From assembly GCF_943193175.1 (NCBI RefSeq), contig NZ_CALPDF010000008.1:62001-126000 (forward strand): a stretch of 64,000 nucleotides of DNA. The letters are read 5' to 3'. The position numbers and the translations under genes were made by a program. The notes beneath the pieces are model-generated. The model did not search any database and had not been told where the DNA came from. It saw only the letters and a program-made list of their open reading frames with translations. This DNA is from Neobacillus muris. GTDB lineage: Bacteria; Bacillota; Bacilli; Bacillales; Cytobacillaceae. Below, piece after piece: positions 35,442 through 44,268 of this stretch (position 1 is its first letter; the number at the start of each line of letters is the position of its first letter).

Positions 35442-36617
35442 TTAAAAGAAATCAAAAAATGATGACTTCGTTGTCGGGACCTTTTTTTCAAAAAGCTCTA
35501 TTTCGCTTATAGATCCCTTTAAATAGCCCATTTCAAAAAGCTCCATTGGTCTTCTATAACCTAATAAAATGGCTGAAAGAGAATTGATCGTTAACTGAAT
35601 TCCCTTTTTCGGTGGATGGGCACACTGGCCCCCCGTTTTTTCTTTATACACTTTCATTTCTCCATTTCCAAGAAAATAGCTCCCGTTATTCCATGGGGCA
35701 AATGAATCTTCAAGATGCAGGAATAGCGGTTCATTCTCATGTAAAAACGGAAGTCTTCGCAAAGCTTCCTCAGCATCCACCACTCTTGCCATAAAATAAG
35801 GTGTTACCTCGGTTTTCACCTTTGGCTGCGGGAGAAAATAAGGAAAAGGGTCCTGGCTGGCAAGATTAAGCGTCACCGATTCAACCATTGAGTCATGCTG
35901 GCATATAAAATTCCATAGTCCTATTCTGGCCTCGTGGTCAAGAGCCAAGAACTCTTCCACTTCCATTTTCCTTTGCTTGACTTTATAAAGAAGATAACCC
36001 TTTGGCTCATTCACGGACGTATAATAGACAGCCACCTGTGAGTCATCCTCATATACATGTTCTTTCCACCATTTGGTGTCCCGTTTTAACATTCCCGTAT
36101 GCCTGATGCAAAATTGGTCATACATCTTTTCTATCGCTTCATGATGGGTCTGTTTGGAAAATCTTCTTATCCTTCCTGGCTGGGGTTCGAGAAACTTTAA
36201 GTTCATTTTTTCAATGATGATTTTTTTCTGTTCATTTAAGATTTCCCAGCCATATTTCCGATAAAAAGAAATATCAAATGGATGCAAAAGCGATACGATT
36301 TGATTGTCGTTTTTCAGGTGTTTTAGCGCATCCGTAATGAGGGCTTTTACATAGCCGGTCCTCCTGAATTCAGGGTAGGTCGCAACCCCAGCGATTCCCC
36401 CCATTGGCCATTCGGCTTCTTTCATATAAATAGTTAGTGGAATAATATGCAGTTTGGCTGCTAAACTGCTCTCATCCCATATTCCTAAAATTTTATGATC
36501 TTTTATCGCATCTACTCTAGCCGGTATGTCAGCTTCCTGAACCTTATATTGAAACGCATACATGGAAAGGTTTAGTGATTCTAAGTATTCCTTTTCCGTG
36601 AGTTCCCGAACCTGCAT
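35442..36617 (-). CDS. Eis-like GNAT acetyltransferase with frameshifted C-terminus
   Basis: 391 residues: an N-terminal GNAT domain (MGGIAGVATYPEFRRTGYVKALI is the acetyl-CoA loop), a second degenerate GNAT domain, and a C-terminal sterol-carrier-like part, the Eis/YfiX architecture. Likely N-acetylates an amine. ATG 36617 has AAGGGG upstream. The tail FEKKVPTTKSSFFDFF follows a run of seven A; a paralogous fragment at 59796-59912 has eight A and reads FEKKGPDNEIVVL. In the +1 frame this gene would read GPDNEVIIF, so the native end appears lost by one deleted A. The fault touches only the last residues, and the protein may still work. Confidence 0.82.
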   Translation of the reverse strand: MQVRELTEKEYLESLNLSMYAFQYKVQEADIPARVDAIKDHKILGIWDESSLAAKLHIIPLTIYMKEAEWPMGGIAGVATYPEFRRTGYVKALITDALKHLKNDNQIVSLLHPFDISFYRKYGWEILNEQKKIIIEKMNLKFLEPQPGRIRRFSKQTHHEAIEKMYDQFCIRHTGMLKRDTKWWKEHVYEDDSQVAVYYTSVNEPKGYLLYKVKQRKMEVEEFLALDHEARIGLWNFICQHDSMVESVTLNLASQDPFPYFLPQPKVKTEVTPYFMARVVDAEEALRRLPFLHENEPLFLHLEDSFAPWNNGSYFLGNGEMKVYKEKTGGQCAHPPKKGIQLTINSLSAILLGYRRPMELFEMGYLKGSISEIELFEKKVPTTKSSFFDFF

Positions 36618-36736
36618 TAAGACCAACCCCTTTGTTTACTCCGTCTCAACTATTCTATGAATTTAATAATAAAATAATTTGCTGGTTTAACAACAAAATT
36701 TGGATAAGACTTTCACATCATTTCAGGTTTCACCTT

Positions 36737-37423
36737 TTAACGGATTGCTTCAATAAACCTCTTTGTGATCTCCATCGGTCTAGTAAAAGCAGATCCAACT
36801 ACTGCCGTATAGGCTCCATGGTCAAATACAGCCTTTAGGTCATCAGGCGACCAAATACCGCCCTCTGCAATGACGGGGACAGGAATTTCTTTCGCCATTC
36901 TTTCAATTAAATCAAGGTCAGGTACATGATGACCTTTCGTGTAGTCTGTATAACCAATTAAAGTGGTTCCGACACAATCGAAACCCAATTCATAGGCTAA
37001 TTTTGCTTCTTCAAACGTTGAGCAATCTGCCATAAAGAGCTGGTTAGGATACTTTTCCCTTACAAGCGGAAAGATCTCCTGAATCGTTTTTCCAACAGGC
37101 CTGACTCTGGCCGTTGCATCTAATGCAATAATATCTACCCCTTCTTGATAAAGGAGCTCGATTTCTTCAAGGGTTGGTGTGATGAACACATCTGATCCTT
37201 CCATAACCCGTTTGATAATACCGATAATAGGCAAATCAACATTTTTTTTGATTTCTTTGATATCTTCCACACTATTGGCCCTTATACCAGCAGCACCGCC
37301 CAGCATCGCAGCATAGGCCATTCTCCCCATAATAAATGGACTATGAAGCGGCTCTTCAGGCAATGCTTGACAGGAAACAATCAGTTTTCCTTTCATCTGT
37401 TCCAATACGTTATTTGGGTTCAT
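36737..37423 (-). CDS. nanE: putative N-acetylmannosamine-6-phosphate 2-epimerase NanE
   Basis: 228-residue TIM barrel. Motifs: [17 protein letters not shown] at the start, [10 protein letters not shown], the catalytic lysine/glutamate region IGIIKR and ALDAT, and [10 protein letters not shown] with [14 protein letters not shown] for phosphate binding. It converts ManNAc-6-P to GlcNAc-6-P in sialic acid or ManNAc use. No nanA, nanK or transporter gene lies nearby, so it is an orphan. The 308 bases upstream (37424-37731) hold no convincing gene; a short minus-strand frame ending VVGRNRVHRTFIGTVKE may be a remnant. Confidence 0.9.
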   Translation of the reverse strand: MNPNNVLEQMKGKLIVSCQALPEEPLHSPFIMGRMAYAAMLGGAAGIRANSVEDIKEIKKNVDLPIIGIIKRVMEGSDVFITPTLEEIELLYQEGVDIIALDATARVRPVGKTIQEIFPLVREKYPNQLFMADCSTFEEAKLAYELGFDCVGTTLIGYTDYTKGHHVPDLDLIERMAKEIPVPVIAEGGIWSPDDLKAVFDHGAYTAVVGSAFTRPMEITKRFIEAIR

Positions 37424-37731
37424 TTTTTAGACATCTCCAATTTGAAATATTTACTCTTTCACTGTCCCAATGAAAGTCCTATGTACTCTATTTCTTCCAA
37501 CGACAATCGGACTCCGATCCAAAAGGTCTTTACCGAGAGTTTAACAAGCCAGCAGCAAAAACTGCCAGTAATTTATATCCTTGGTGTTTTTAATATTTGC
37601 TTCTCTTTAACTATTTTCTTGTTTACATAATAATATTTTAGTCAACTTAAACGACAGTTACTAGGGTGAGTTTGTTTGCTCCCTCGCCCTCTTCCAATGA
37701 ATTGTAAAACGCTCCTTTATTCGTTGGAGGT

Positions 37732-38136
37732 CTATGGCAAAATTACGATTTTCTCCAAATTGTTGATTCGCGCTTCTAATTCTTCTATTTTTTCTTGTTG
37801 TTTCTTAATTAAGACGTTCTGTTCGTTGATAAGATCCTTTAATTCATCAACTGGTTTTTTTTCGTGACGGTTTTGGAACCTCAATGGTTCCCTTACAGAT
37901 TTCCCGTCAACAGAAGAAATCTCAATTTCGAATGTTCTGCCCATCAATTCCTCTACTGTTTCCATAATTAGATTTTTATATCGTTCATTTAGCCAGTCAG
38001 TTTGAAATAGGTTGCCAGCCTTTACAATCATCACATCATCGTTTATTTCAGCAGTTGTATTGGCAAACCATGTCTCAAAACTGGGTCTTGATATTTTTCC
38101 GCTAATCTTTTTTAGAACTTCAGCCCATAATTCCAA
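37732..38136 (-). CDS. stand-alone DnaA N-terminal (domain I) protein with coiled coil
   Basis: 134 residues. Residues 1-70 match DnaA domain I: ELWAEVLKKISGKISRPSFETWFANTTAEINDD, then NLFQTDWLNERYKNLIMETVEEL. No AAA+ or DNA-binding domain follows; instead the C-terminal third is a heptad-rich coiled coil (VDELKDLINEQNVLIKKQQEKIEELEARINNLEKI). Domain I in DnaA mediates self-assembly and binding of helicase loaders or SirA. A free copy could titrate such partners (inference). Single gene with weak RBS AAAGG; no DnaA-box cluster nearby. Confidence 0.85.
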   Translation of the reverse strand: MELWAEVLKKISGKISRPSFETWFANTTAEINDDVMIVKAGNLFQTDWLNERYKNLIMETVEELMGRTFEIEISSVDGKSVREPLRFQNRHEKKPVDELKDLINEQNVLIKKQQEKIEELEARINNLEKIVILP

Positions 38137-38274
38137 TGCCTTTCAACTCCCATAAGCTTTTTGAATAATCCTCTATATTTCACAATTATTTTACTATAAA
38201 AAGGTATGAATTTATTAATGATTTAACTCTTTGTTTAGATTCATTAATAAGTCATTTAATATTTTGAATTAAAA

Positions 38275-38300
38275 ACCGAACATGCTGTTGCATGTCCGGT
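38275..38300 (-). repeat. GACATG terminator hairpin, copy B
   Basis: ACCGAACATG and CATGTCCGGT pair with one mismatch around CTGTTG; the minus strand continues TTTTTAATTC. It lies behind the thiolase remnant and is related to the hairpins at 34108 and 52689. Confidence 0.6.
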
Positions 38301-38347
38301 CAAGTAAATAAACATTTTTCTTCTAAAGAGAACATCCATTTGTCGGG

Positions 38348-38388
38348 ATATTCCACCCCGGTTAGCCTTAAACTCCTTGGTGGATTAT
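38348..38388. repeat. TCCACC/GGTGGA hairpin with conserved loop, copy 1
   Basis: TTCCACCCCGGTTAGCC followed by TTAAACTCC and TTGGTGGATTAT. The stem TCCACC/GGTGGA and the loop CCGGTTAGCC recur at 55468-55503. Confidence 0.55.
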
Positions 38389-38416
38389 ATTTTATGGTAA
38401 TTACGACACTTCATAA

Positions 38417-38867
38417 TTATAATGCTTCAACAATTATAGCAATTCCTTTGCCGCCGCCGCTGCAGAGAGAAGCTGCCCCATATTTTTTATTACTTCGTTT
38501 TGAGTGAGTACAAAATCCTTGTACCGCTCGCCCCGACAGGATGACCAAGTGCTATGGCACCGCCATTCACATTGTTAATGGTGCGATCCAGTCCCAGCTC
38601 CTTTTCAACAGCTAGAAATTGGACAGCAAACGCTTCGTTAATTTCGAATAAAACGATATCCCCGATCGTTATGTTTGCTCTGTTCAAAGGCTAATGGAAT
38701 GGCATGAACTGGACCGATCCCCATAATGCTCGGTTCACCCCCTGCTATCCCCCATGAAACGATACGGTCGATCGGCTTCCGATTTTGATTTTTTACGATT
38801 GTTTCGGAAGCATACCTGCTCCTATGTAGTCATCGGTTAATGCTGTATGCTCTAAAACTGTCTTTTA
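38417..38867 (-). pseudogene. degraded thiolase (acetyl-CoA acyltransferase), C-terminal half
   Basis: Thiolase motifs are scattered over the frames of the minus strand. They are an N-terminal fragment KTVLEHTALTDDYIGAG, then [14 protein letters not shown], then an open frame with [17 protein letters not shown] and [20 protein letters not shown] (catalytic His), and finally LCSGGGKGIAIIVEAL with the catalytic Cys region. Frame changes lie between the parts, and the N-terminal catalytic-cysteine half is missing. It directly follows the CoA-transferase gene and was probably the thiolase of the same fatty-acyl catabolic operon. Confidence 0.82.
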
Positions 38868-38883
38868 AAACTTATTAAATCTA

Positions 38884-40116
38884 TTATGAATTTAGATTCA
38901 ATTCATTATGGTTTCCGGTATTTGTTTCCATTCTTACGATATTGCTGGCGATAAATTCCTTTATTTCCACTTCAGAAAAACCCAATTGTGCTAAAATTTC
39001 CTCTGAGTGTTCGCCTAGAGTTGGCGGTGCGGTAAACTCTTTAACTGGATTTCCAAGAAGCTTAATCGCAGCTCCAGGAACCGGCACATCCATCTCTTCT
39101 ATATTTAAAGTTTTAATCATGTCTCTGTGTTGAATTTGAGGATTATCGATTACATCTTCTAAATTATTGACTGGACTGCTGGCAATCCCCTTTTGCTGCA
39201 ACAGTTGAAATGCTTCCTCTTTTGTATGTTGGACAGTCCACTCAGCAATCGCCTGATCCATTTTTTCTCTGTTTTTGAATCTTCCTTCTTCCAGAAAGAA
39301 TGGAGAATTACTTTGTCCCCATTCACTTTTGCCAATAAGTGCAGCAAAATCCATCCACTTTTTTTCCGGTGCATTGATATAGGCACCTAAAAATACATAG
39401 CCATCTTTTGTCGGGAAAGCTTTCGAATACTGAAAGCGGTCACTCGTTCCCCACCTTTGTTGTTTAATTCCATGCAACTTGGCCTCGGCCACGCTAAAGC
39501 CTAATAAGGAAACTAATCCATCGAGCATACTAATATCCACCAATCGCCCTTTTCCCGTTCTTTCTTTATGAAATAAGGCTAACATCGTCCCTAGCGCGGC
39601 TTGTAACCCCGCAATATGATCAGCGATGAACGTTCCAACATATGTCGGCGGACCATCTGGATGTCCTGTTAATTCGGCTAAGCCGCTCATGGACTGAATG
39701 ACACCGTCATAGGCTCCGTAACCCCGGTAAGGGCCAGTTATTCCGAATCCAGTGATATGGACCATGCTGATTTCTGGATTAATAGCGGAAATCGTTTCAT
39801 AGTTAAAGCCTAATTTTTCGGGTACATTGGAACCATAATTGGTTACTAAAACATCTGACGTTTCAACTAAACGGTGAAGAATCTCTTTTCCCTTTACACT
39901 TTTCAAGTCTAATGCCAACCCTCGTTTATTCCGATTTTCCGAGGCAAAATACAGACTGATATCCTCATACATCGGGGCAGATGTTCTTCCAACTTCGCCA
40001 TCCAGCCGTTCAATCTTTATGACATCAGCTCCATAATCAGCAAGTATTTGGCTGCAAAATGGCCCCGCAATATAATGGGTTAAATCTAAAACTTTTACTC
40101 CTGAAAGAACAGTCAT
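38884..40116 (-). CDS. type III CoA-transferase (CaiB/BaiF family)
   Basis: 410 residues. Family signs are the start LSGVKVLDLTHYIAGPFCSQILADYGADVIKIE, the segment NRNKRGLALDLKSVKGKEIL with the CoA-site, and YGAYDGVIQSMSGLAELTG, which carries the catalytic aspartate that forms the acyl-aspartyl anhydride. It transfers CoA between carboxylic acids. ATG 40116 behind AGGTGA; the GTG at 40125 abuts this RBS. It follows the AraC regulator by 25 bases and ends the cluster before the thiolase remnant. Its acid substrate is unknown. Confidence 0.9.
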   Translation of the reverse strand: MTVLSGVKVLDLTHYIAGPFCSQILADYGADVIKIERLDGEVGRTSAPMYEDISLYFASENRNKRGLALDLKSVKGKEILHRLVETSDVLVTNYGSNVPEKLGFNYETISAINPEISMVHITGFGITGPYRGYGAYDGVIQSMSGLAELTGHPDGPPTYVGTFIADHIAGLQAALGTMLALFHKERTGKGRLVDISMLDGLVSLLGFSVAEAKLHGIKQQRWGTSDRFQYSKAFPTKDGYVFLGAYINAPEKKWMDFAALIGKSEWGQSNSPFFLEEGRFKNREKMDQAIAEWTVQHTKEEAFQLLQQKGIASSPVNNLEDVIDNPQIQHRDMIKTLNIEEMDVPVPGAAIKLLGNPVKEFTAPPTLGEHSEEILAQLGFSEVEIKEFIASNIVRMETNTGNHNELNLNS

Positions 40117-40141
40117 AAATTTCACCTCATGTTTTTAGATG

Positions 40142-41002
40142 CTATACATCATTTCTTGTTTGTTGAGCCGGAATCGTGGCAATTGCCCTAACTTCAGAAC
40201 TCACTAATGCATTGCCGCTTAGTTCATTTTTGCGGAAGTTTCCTGGTGAAGTCCCGACAATTTTTTTAAACGTCTTGATGAAATGGTAGATGTTGTTATA
40301 TCCGACATCATTACTGATCTCAGCTATATCCAAATTGGTGTTAACTAATAATTCTGCTGCTTTATCGATTCGTACTTTATTGAGATACAAATTGATGGTC
40401 ATGCCGGTATTTTCTTTAAATGTTTTACAAAGATAATTTTTGCTATGGCCAACAAACTGCGCAAGATGGTCCAAGGATATTTCATTCTTGTAATTTGCTT
40501 GGATATTCTCTTTAATTTGCTCCACCACTTTTGACTTTTGCGGCGTTGCCGAAATTTCTATTTTTTGAAAACGAATCATATAATAGAGCGCTGAAATGAA
40601 TGTATGGGTGGCAATTTCGAGATACCAGGGAAGTGTGTCAATTCCCTCTTTAAAGACCAGCTCCAGCATTTCCTCAATCGTATCTGAGCCTTGGCAGACA
40701 ATCGGGATCTGGTTTAGGCTCTCTTGAAACTCGTTATCAAAAACAACATATTTTACTTCCAGCATTCGCAATGGTTTTCCGTCTACATCTCGTGTATCGG
40801 AGATGCCGTGAATATCATTTGGTCTTGTAAATAGGTACATCCCGTGTCCCAGTTTCATATTCTTCTTTCCGACAATAAAATCTCCTTCTCCACTAATGAC
40901 ATAGTAGATTTGATAGTATTCATGCTTATGAGCTGTTAGACTGCTGCCAGCGGGATATTCACTTTTTGCAAGCCATAGTAGATTGATCATTTGTGTATTC
41001 AT
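40142..41002 (-). CDS. AraC-family transcriptional regulator with cupin sensor
   Basis: 286 residues. N-terminal cupin (SSLTAHKHEYYQIYYVISGEGDFIVG...GMYLFTRPNDIHGI) for a small ligand, and C-terminal double HTH (ISLDHLAQFVGHSKNYLCKTFKENTGMTINLYLNKVRIDKAAELL; DIAEISNDVGYNNIYHFIKTFKKIVGTSPGNFR). It sits inside the esterase/ABC/CoA-transferase cluster, in the same direction, and probably activates it in response to the substrate. No operator can be named. Confidence 0.9.
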   Translation of the reverse strand: MNTQMINLLWLAKSEYPAGSSLTAHKHEYYQIYYVISGEGDFIVGKKNMKLGHGMYLFTRPNDIHGISDTRDVDGKPLRMLEVKYVVFDNEFQESLNQIPIVCQGSDTIEEMLELVFKEGIDTLPWYLEIATHTFISALYYMIRFQKIEISATPQKSKVVEQIKENIQANYKNEISLDHLAQFVGHSKNYLCKTFKENTGMTINLYLNKVRIDKAAELLVNTNLDIAEISNDVGYNNIYHFIKTFKKIVGTSPGNFRKNELSGNALVSSEVRAIATIPAQQTRNDV

Positions 41003-41078
41003 TTATCAGTCACCTTAACATAATTTTAGTATTCTAGTATTTCTTGCCCCTCCTCTCAAATTCCTTTTTGTCGTTTCA

Positions 41079-41822
41079 TCAAGTTGTCGCGCCCCCGCTC
41101 AAAATGAGACACTGGCCCGATATGAAACTGGCATCATCACTGGATAGAAAGGATACTGCACTTGCCACTTCATTTGGCTGCCCAAGTCTTCTTAAAGGAA
41201 TTAGCTTCATATGTTCTGCGATGATTTCTTCTGGTACATTATTGTACATATCCGTTTCAATATAACCAGGAGCAACACAGTTTACAGTAATATTTTTCGG
41301 CCCGCCTTCCTTTGCCAGCGTTTTTGAAAATCCAATTAAACCTGCTTTTGAGGCGGCGTAATTCGCTTGCCCTGGATTGCCGAAGGCCGAAACCGATGAA
41401 ATGTTAACGATTCTTCCGTACGCATTGTTTCTCATAATCGGGATGACGTATTTACATAGGTGGTAGGCACCTTTTAGATTCACATTTAAAACCGCATCCC
41501 AGGCGTCATCTGCCAACTTATGAAACATGCGGTCCTTCGTAATACCAGCATTATTGACGAGAATGTCAATGGTACCGAAACGTTCCACTGTTTGAGATAC
41601 AGCGGTTTTTACTTGTGCATCGTTAGATACATCGCATTGGATCGGCAGGACTTTATCCCCAGCTTCACCAAAATTCGAAAGCATTTTTTCTACGAGCGTT
41701 ACTTCGTATTCTAGTACCGCCACTCCTTCAATACCATCCTCCAAAAAGCGCTTGACGATGGATTCGCCGATTCCCTTGCCGCCGCCAGTCACAATGGCGT
41801 ATTTACCAGACAATTTCCCCAT
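41079..41822 (-). CDS. SDR family oxidoreductase, FabG-like
   Basis: 247 residues with TGGGKGIG, VNNAG, the catalytic Ser in NISSVSA, YAASKAG and the C-terminal ISGQCLILSGGAT. It resembles beta-ketoacyl reductases (FabG/PhaB type), which fits a role on a 3-hydroxyacyl-CoA in the CoA-transferase cluster. Start chosen at ATG 41822, seven bases behind GGGAGG; the frame is open to 41846, but that region contains the RBS. Located between the AraC gene and the serine hydrolase gene. Confidence 0.88.
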   Translation of the reverse strand: MGKLSGKYAIVTGGGKGIGESIVKRFLEDGIEGVAVLEYEVTLVEKMLSNFGEAGDKVLPIQCDVSNDAQVKTAVSQTVERFGTIDILVNNAGITKDRMFHKLADDAWDAVLNVNLKGAYHLCKYVIPIMRNNAYGRIVNISSVSAFGNPGQANYAASKAGLIGFSKTLAKEGGPKNITVNCVAPGYIETDMYNNVPEEIIAEHMKLIPLRRLGQPNEVASAVSFLSSDDASFISGQCLILSGGATT

Positions 41823-41880
41823 ATCGTAACCTCCCATAACTCTCAAAATATCAAATTAGATAAACGGTTATTTTCCAATC

Positions 41881-43011
41881 TTATATACTGGAATAAAGGA
41901 TGTTCAGCATTTTAGGCTCAATCAGATGTTTTGGGCTGTAAAGGGTATGCTGCGCCACAAAATAGGAAAGTTTGTTGGCAGGATCGATAAATACTTGGAC
42001 ACCACCGAGACCGCCCCATGAGAACGAGTTCTCTGGAACAAGCCGAAATGCTGCTGCAGCATCCATCACCACAGATACCCCGAGCCCATATCCAATTCCT
42101 TCGGACACGACCATTTCCCGATAGTCGCTCAGACATTTCCCCTTCAACTGGTTTCTGCGCATCAGATTGATGGCATTTTCGCTAATGATCTTGCTGCCAT
42201 TTTTACCAATGCCGCCGCAGGCCAGGGCGTCCGCGAATAAAATGTAATCTTCTGCGGTCGTGATCAGTCCGCCTCCGCCGCTTTCATGCCTTAATCCTGC
42301 GGCACCAATACAATCACTGCTTACCCGTACGACCGATTCTGTTTCATAGCTATATTGGTACTGGGGCGCTATTCTTCCGCGTTTTTCCTCCGGTACCGAA
42401 AAACCGCTGTCCTCCATTCCCAGTGGGTCAAAGATGTTCTTCTTCAAGTATTCGCCAAAGGACATGCCCGATACGGCTTCAACCACAGCTCCAAGTACAT
42501 CATGGCAATAACTGTAATTCCAGCCTTCACCCGGTTCAAACAGAAGAGGTTCCTTTGCCAATGCCTTGACAAAATCTCTCGTATTGAAATCCCGGCTGGT
42601 TTCGGCTATCAGCTTCCGCATCTCCGGAGTGTCCAGCTCGTAGCTGAGACCTGCGCACATCGTAAACAGATCAACAACCCGGATATGCTGTTTTGCCGGT
42701 TTGATCACAAAAGTGCCGCTTTTGACCTTCATATCCTTAAATTCTGGCAGATAAAAATAAAGAGGATCGTTCAGAAGCAGCTTTCCTTTTTCAACGAGCT
42801 GCATAGCGGCAACGCATGTGATGATTTTTGTAGCTGAATAAATGTTATAGAGTGCATTTGGCTGCATCGGAATCCGATTTTCGATATCGGAGTAACCCGC
42901 TGCATGGCGGAAAATCATATTATGATCCTGATAAACGATACAATCAATGCCTGAAACGCCAAGCTCGTTCACAGTGTCCATAAAGTGTTTAAGATCTTCA
43001 AAATTTTCCAT
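41881..43011 (-). CDS. serine hydrolase, beta-lactamase/esterase family
   Basis: 376 residues, class C beta-lactamase fold (EstB, NylB and D-aminopeptidase relatives). SxxK is S59-ATK62, and the second motif reads Y166-SY instead of the common YxN. A third motif may be SWGGLGG near the C-terminus. There is no signal peptide, so it acts in the cytoplasm, cleaving an ester or amide rather than a cell-wall peptide. The position between the CoA-transferase and SDR genes suggests that it opens an imported substrate or product. ATG start with GGGAGGAAAACG upstream. Confidence 0.85.
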   Translation of the reverse strand: MENFEDLKHFMDTVNELGVSGIDCIVYQDHNMIFRHAAGYSDIENRIPMQPNALYNIYSATKIITCVAAMQLVEKGKLLLNDPLYFYLPEFKDMKVKSGTFVIKPAKQHIRVVDLFTMCAGLSYELDTPEMRKLIAETSRDFNTRDFVKALAKEPLLFEPGEGWNYSYCHDVLGAVVEAVSGMSFGEYLKKNIFDPLGMEDSGFSVPEEKRGRIAPQYQYSYETESVVRVSSDCIGAAGLRHESGGGGLITTAEDYILFADALACGGIGKNGSKIISENAINLMRRNQLKGKCLSDYREMVVSEGIGYGLGVSVVMDAAAAFRLVPENSFSWGGLGGVQVFIDPANKLSYFVAQHTLYSPKHLIEPKMLNILYSSI

Positions 43012-43044
43012 CGTTTTCCTCCCACAATTATTTCTTTCTAACGA

Positions 43045-44226
43045 TTAAATAACCCCATGTCGTTTTAATTCATTGAATTCTTCATCAGATAGGTCGAGTA
43101 AGCCTTTATAAATCTCGGTATTGTGCCACCCTAATGGCGCTCCGGCCCAATTGACTTGACCAGGTGTCTTGGAAAATTTCGGTACAATCCCTTGCATTTT
43201 GATTTCCTTATTAAGTCCATAATCAATTACGGAAATGATATTCTCTCGTTCTTGAACATGCGGATCATGAATAAGATCAGCTACTGAATTGACTGGAGAA
43301 TAAGCAACCTCATGCTTTTCTAATAAGTCACGTAATTGTTCAAATGTGTGTTCCGAAAAGAAAGAAAGGATATATTCATCTAATTGATCGCGATTTCTTA
43401 CTCTTAATTGATTCGTAAGAAATCTTGGATCCCTCACTAATTCTGGATGCCCGATCACGATCATTAATCTTTCAAACATATTTTGCGTTGAAGCAGGAAT
43501 AACCATCCACTTATGATCTTTTGTATCATAGAGATCATTTGGGGCAACCACAGGGTTATGAGTACCTTGCCTCTCAGGAATTTTCCCTTCCAGATCATAA
43601 TCTGCGATGTAGTTCTCCATCACTCTTACAAGTGGTTCATATAATGATAAATCTACTAGCTGACCTTCTCCTGTCTGCTTATAATGATAGAGTGCTAACA
43701 TGACAGAAAAAGCGCCATACACTCCCCCCATTGCGTCAGCAATGGGATAACCAGAAAACATAGGTTTCCGATCCGGGTAACCCGTCATATAGGTTAATCC
43801 AGAGAACGATTCTGCTACCCTGGCAAATCCCGGTTTCTCTGCGTAAGGTCCATTTCTACCAAATGCAGAAAAATGAATCATGACAAGGTTTTCTTTTATT
43901 TTGACTAAATCAGAGTAATCAATTTTCCATTTTTTTAACGTTCCAGGACGGAAATTTGTAATTACAACATCAGCCTTAGAAACTAGTTGATAATATAGCT
44001 GCACACCTTTTTCTTTGTTAAAATCTAACGTAATCGCTTTTTTATTTCTGTTGGTAACCTTCCATGTCCCTTCACCAAAACTGCGGGTTTGGTCCCCTTT
44101 ACCAGGTTGTTCAATCTTAATGACTTCAGCTCCGAAGTCGCCAAGCAAGTTGGCGATCAAAGGAGCTGCCAAGACGGTCGATGCATCAATGACGCGTATT
44201 CCTCGCAATATATTATTTTTTGACAA
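43045..44226 (-). CDS. type III CoA-transferase (CaiB/BaiF family), second copy
   Basis: 393 residues with the family start LRGIRVIDASTVLAAPLIANLLGDFGAEVIKIEQPG, the segment NRNKKAITLDFNKEKG, and FSGYPIADAMGGVYGAFSVMLALYH. Catalytic Asp lies around PGFARVAESFSGLTYMTG/IADAM in these enzymes. Start chosen at TTG 44226, which lies five bases behind GGGGGAG and gives a normal N-terminus; ATGs at 44262/44259 lack an RBS. It directly follows the ABC transporter. It is only distantly similar to the copy at 38884, so the two probably handle different acids of one pathway. Confidence 0.88.
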   Translation of the reverse strand: MSKNNILRGIRVIDASTVLAAPLIANLLGDFGAEVIKIEQPGKGDQTRSFGEGTWKVTNRNKKAITLDFNKEKGVQLYYQLVSKADVVITNFRPGTLKKWKIDYSDLVKIKENLVMIHFSAFGRNGPYAEKPGFARVAESFSGLTYMTGYPDRKPMFSGYPIADAMGGVYGAFSVMLALYHYKQTGEGQLVDLSLYEPLVRVMENYIADYDLEGKIPERQGTHNPVVAPNDLYDTKDHKWMVIPASTQNMFERLMIVIGHPELVRDPRFLTNQLRVRNRDQLDEYILSFFSEHTFEQLRDLLEKHEVAYSPVNSVADLIHDPHVQERENIISVIDYGLNKEIKMQGIVPKFSKTPGQVNWAGAPLGWHNTEIYKGLLDLSDEEFNELKRHGVI

Positions 44227-44268
44227 ACTATTCTCCCCCTTGCCATACCACACTTCCATCATACATGC

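Noticed and set aside
37424-37731. Minus-strand fragment ending VVGRNRVHRTFIGTVKE before nanE
   Set aside because: Too short, with a stop codon just upstream and no start; possibly a remnant, but I cannot name a family.
37732-38300. Possible replication origin because of a DnaA-like gene
   Set aside because: The protein has only domain I and a coiled coil; I see no DnaA boxes, dnaN or AT-rich unwinding region.
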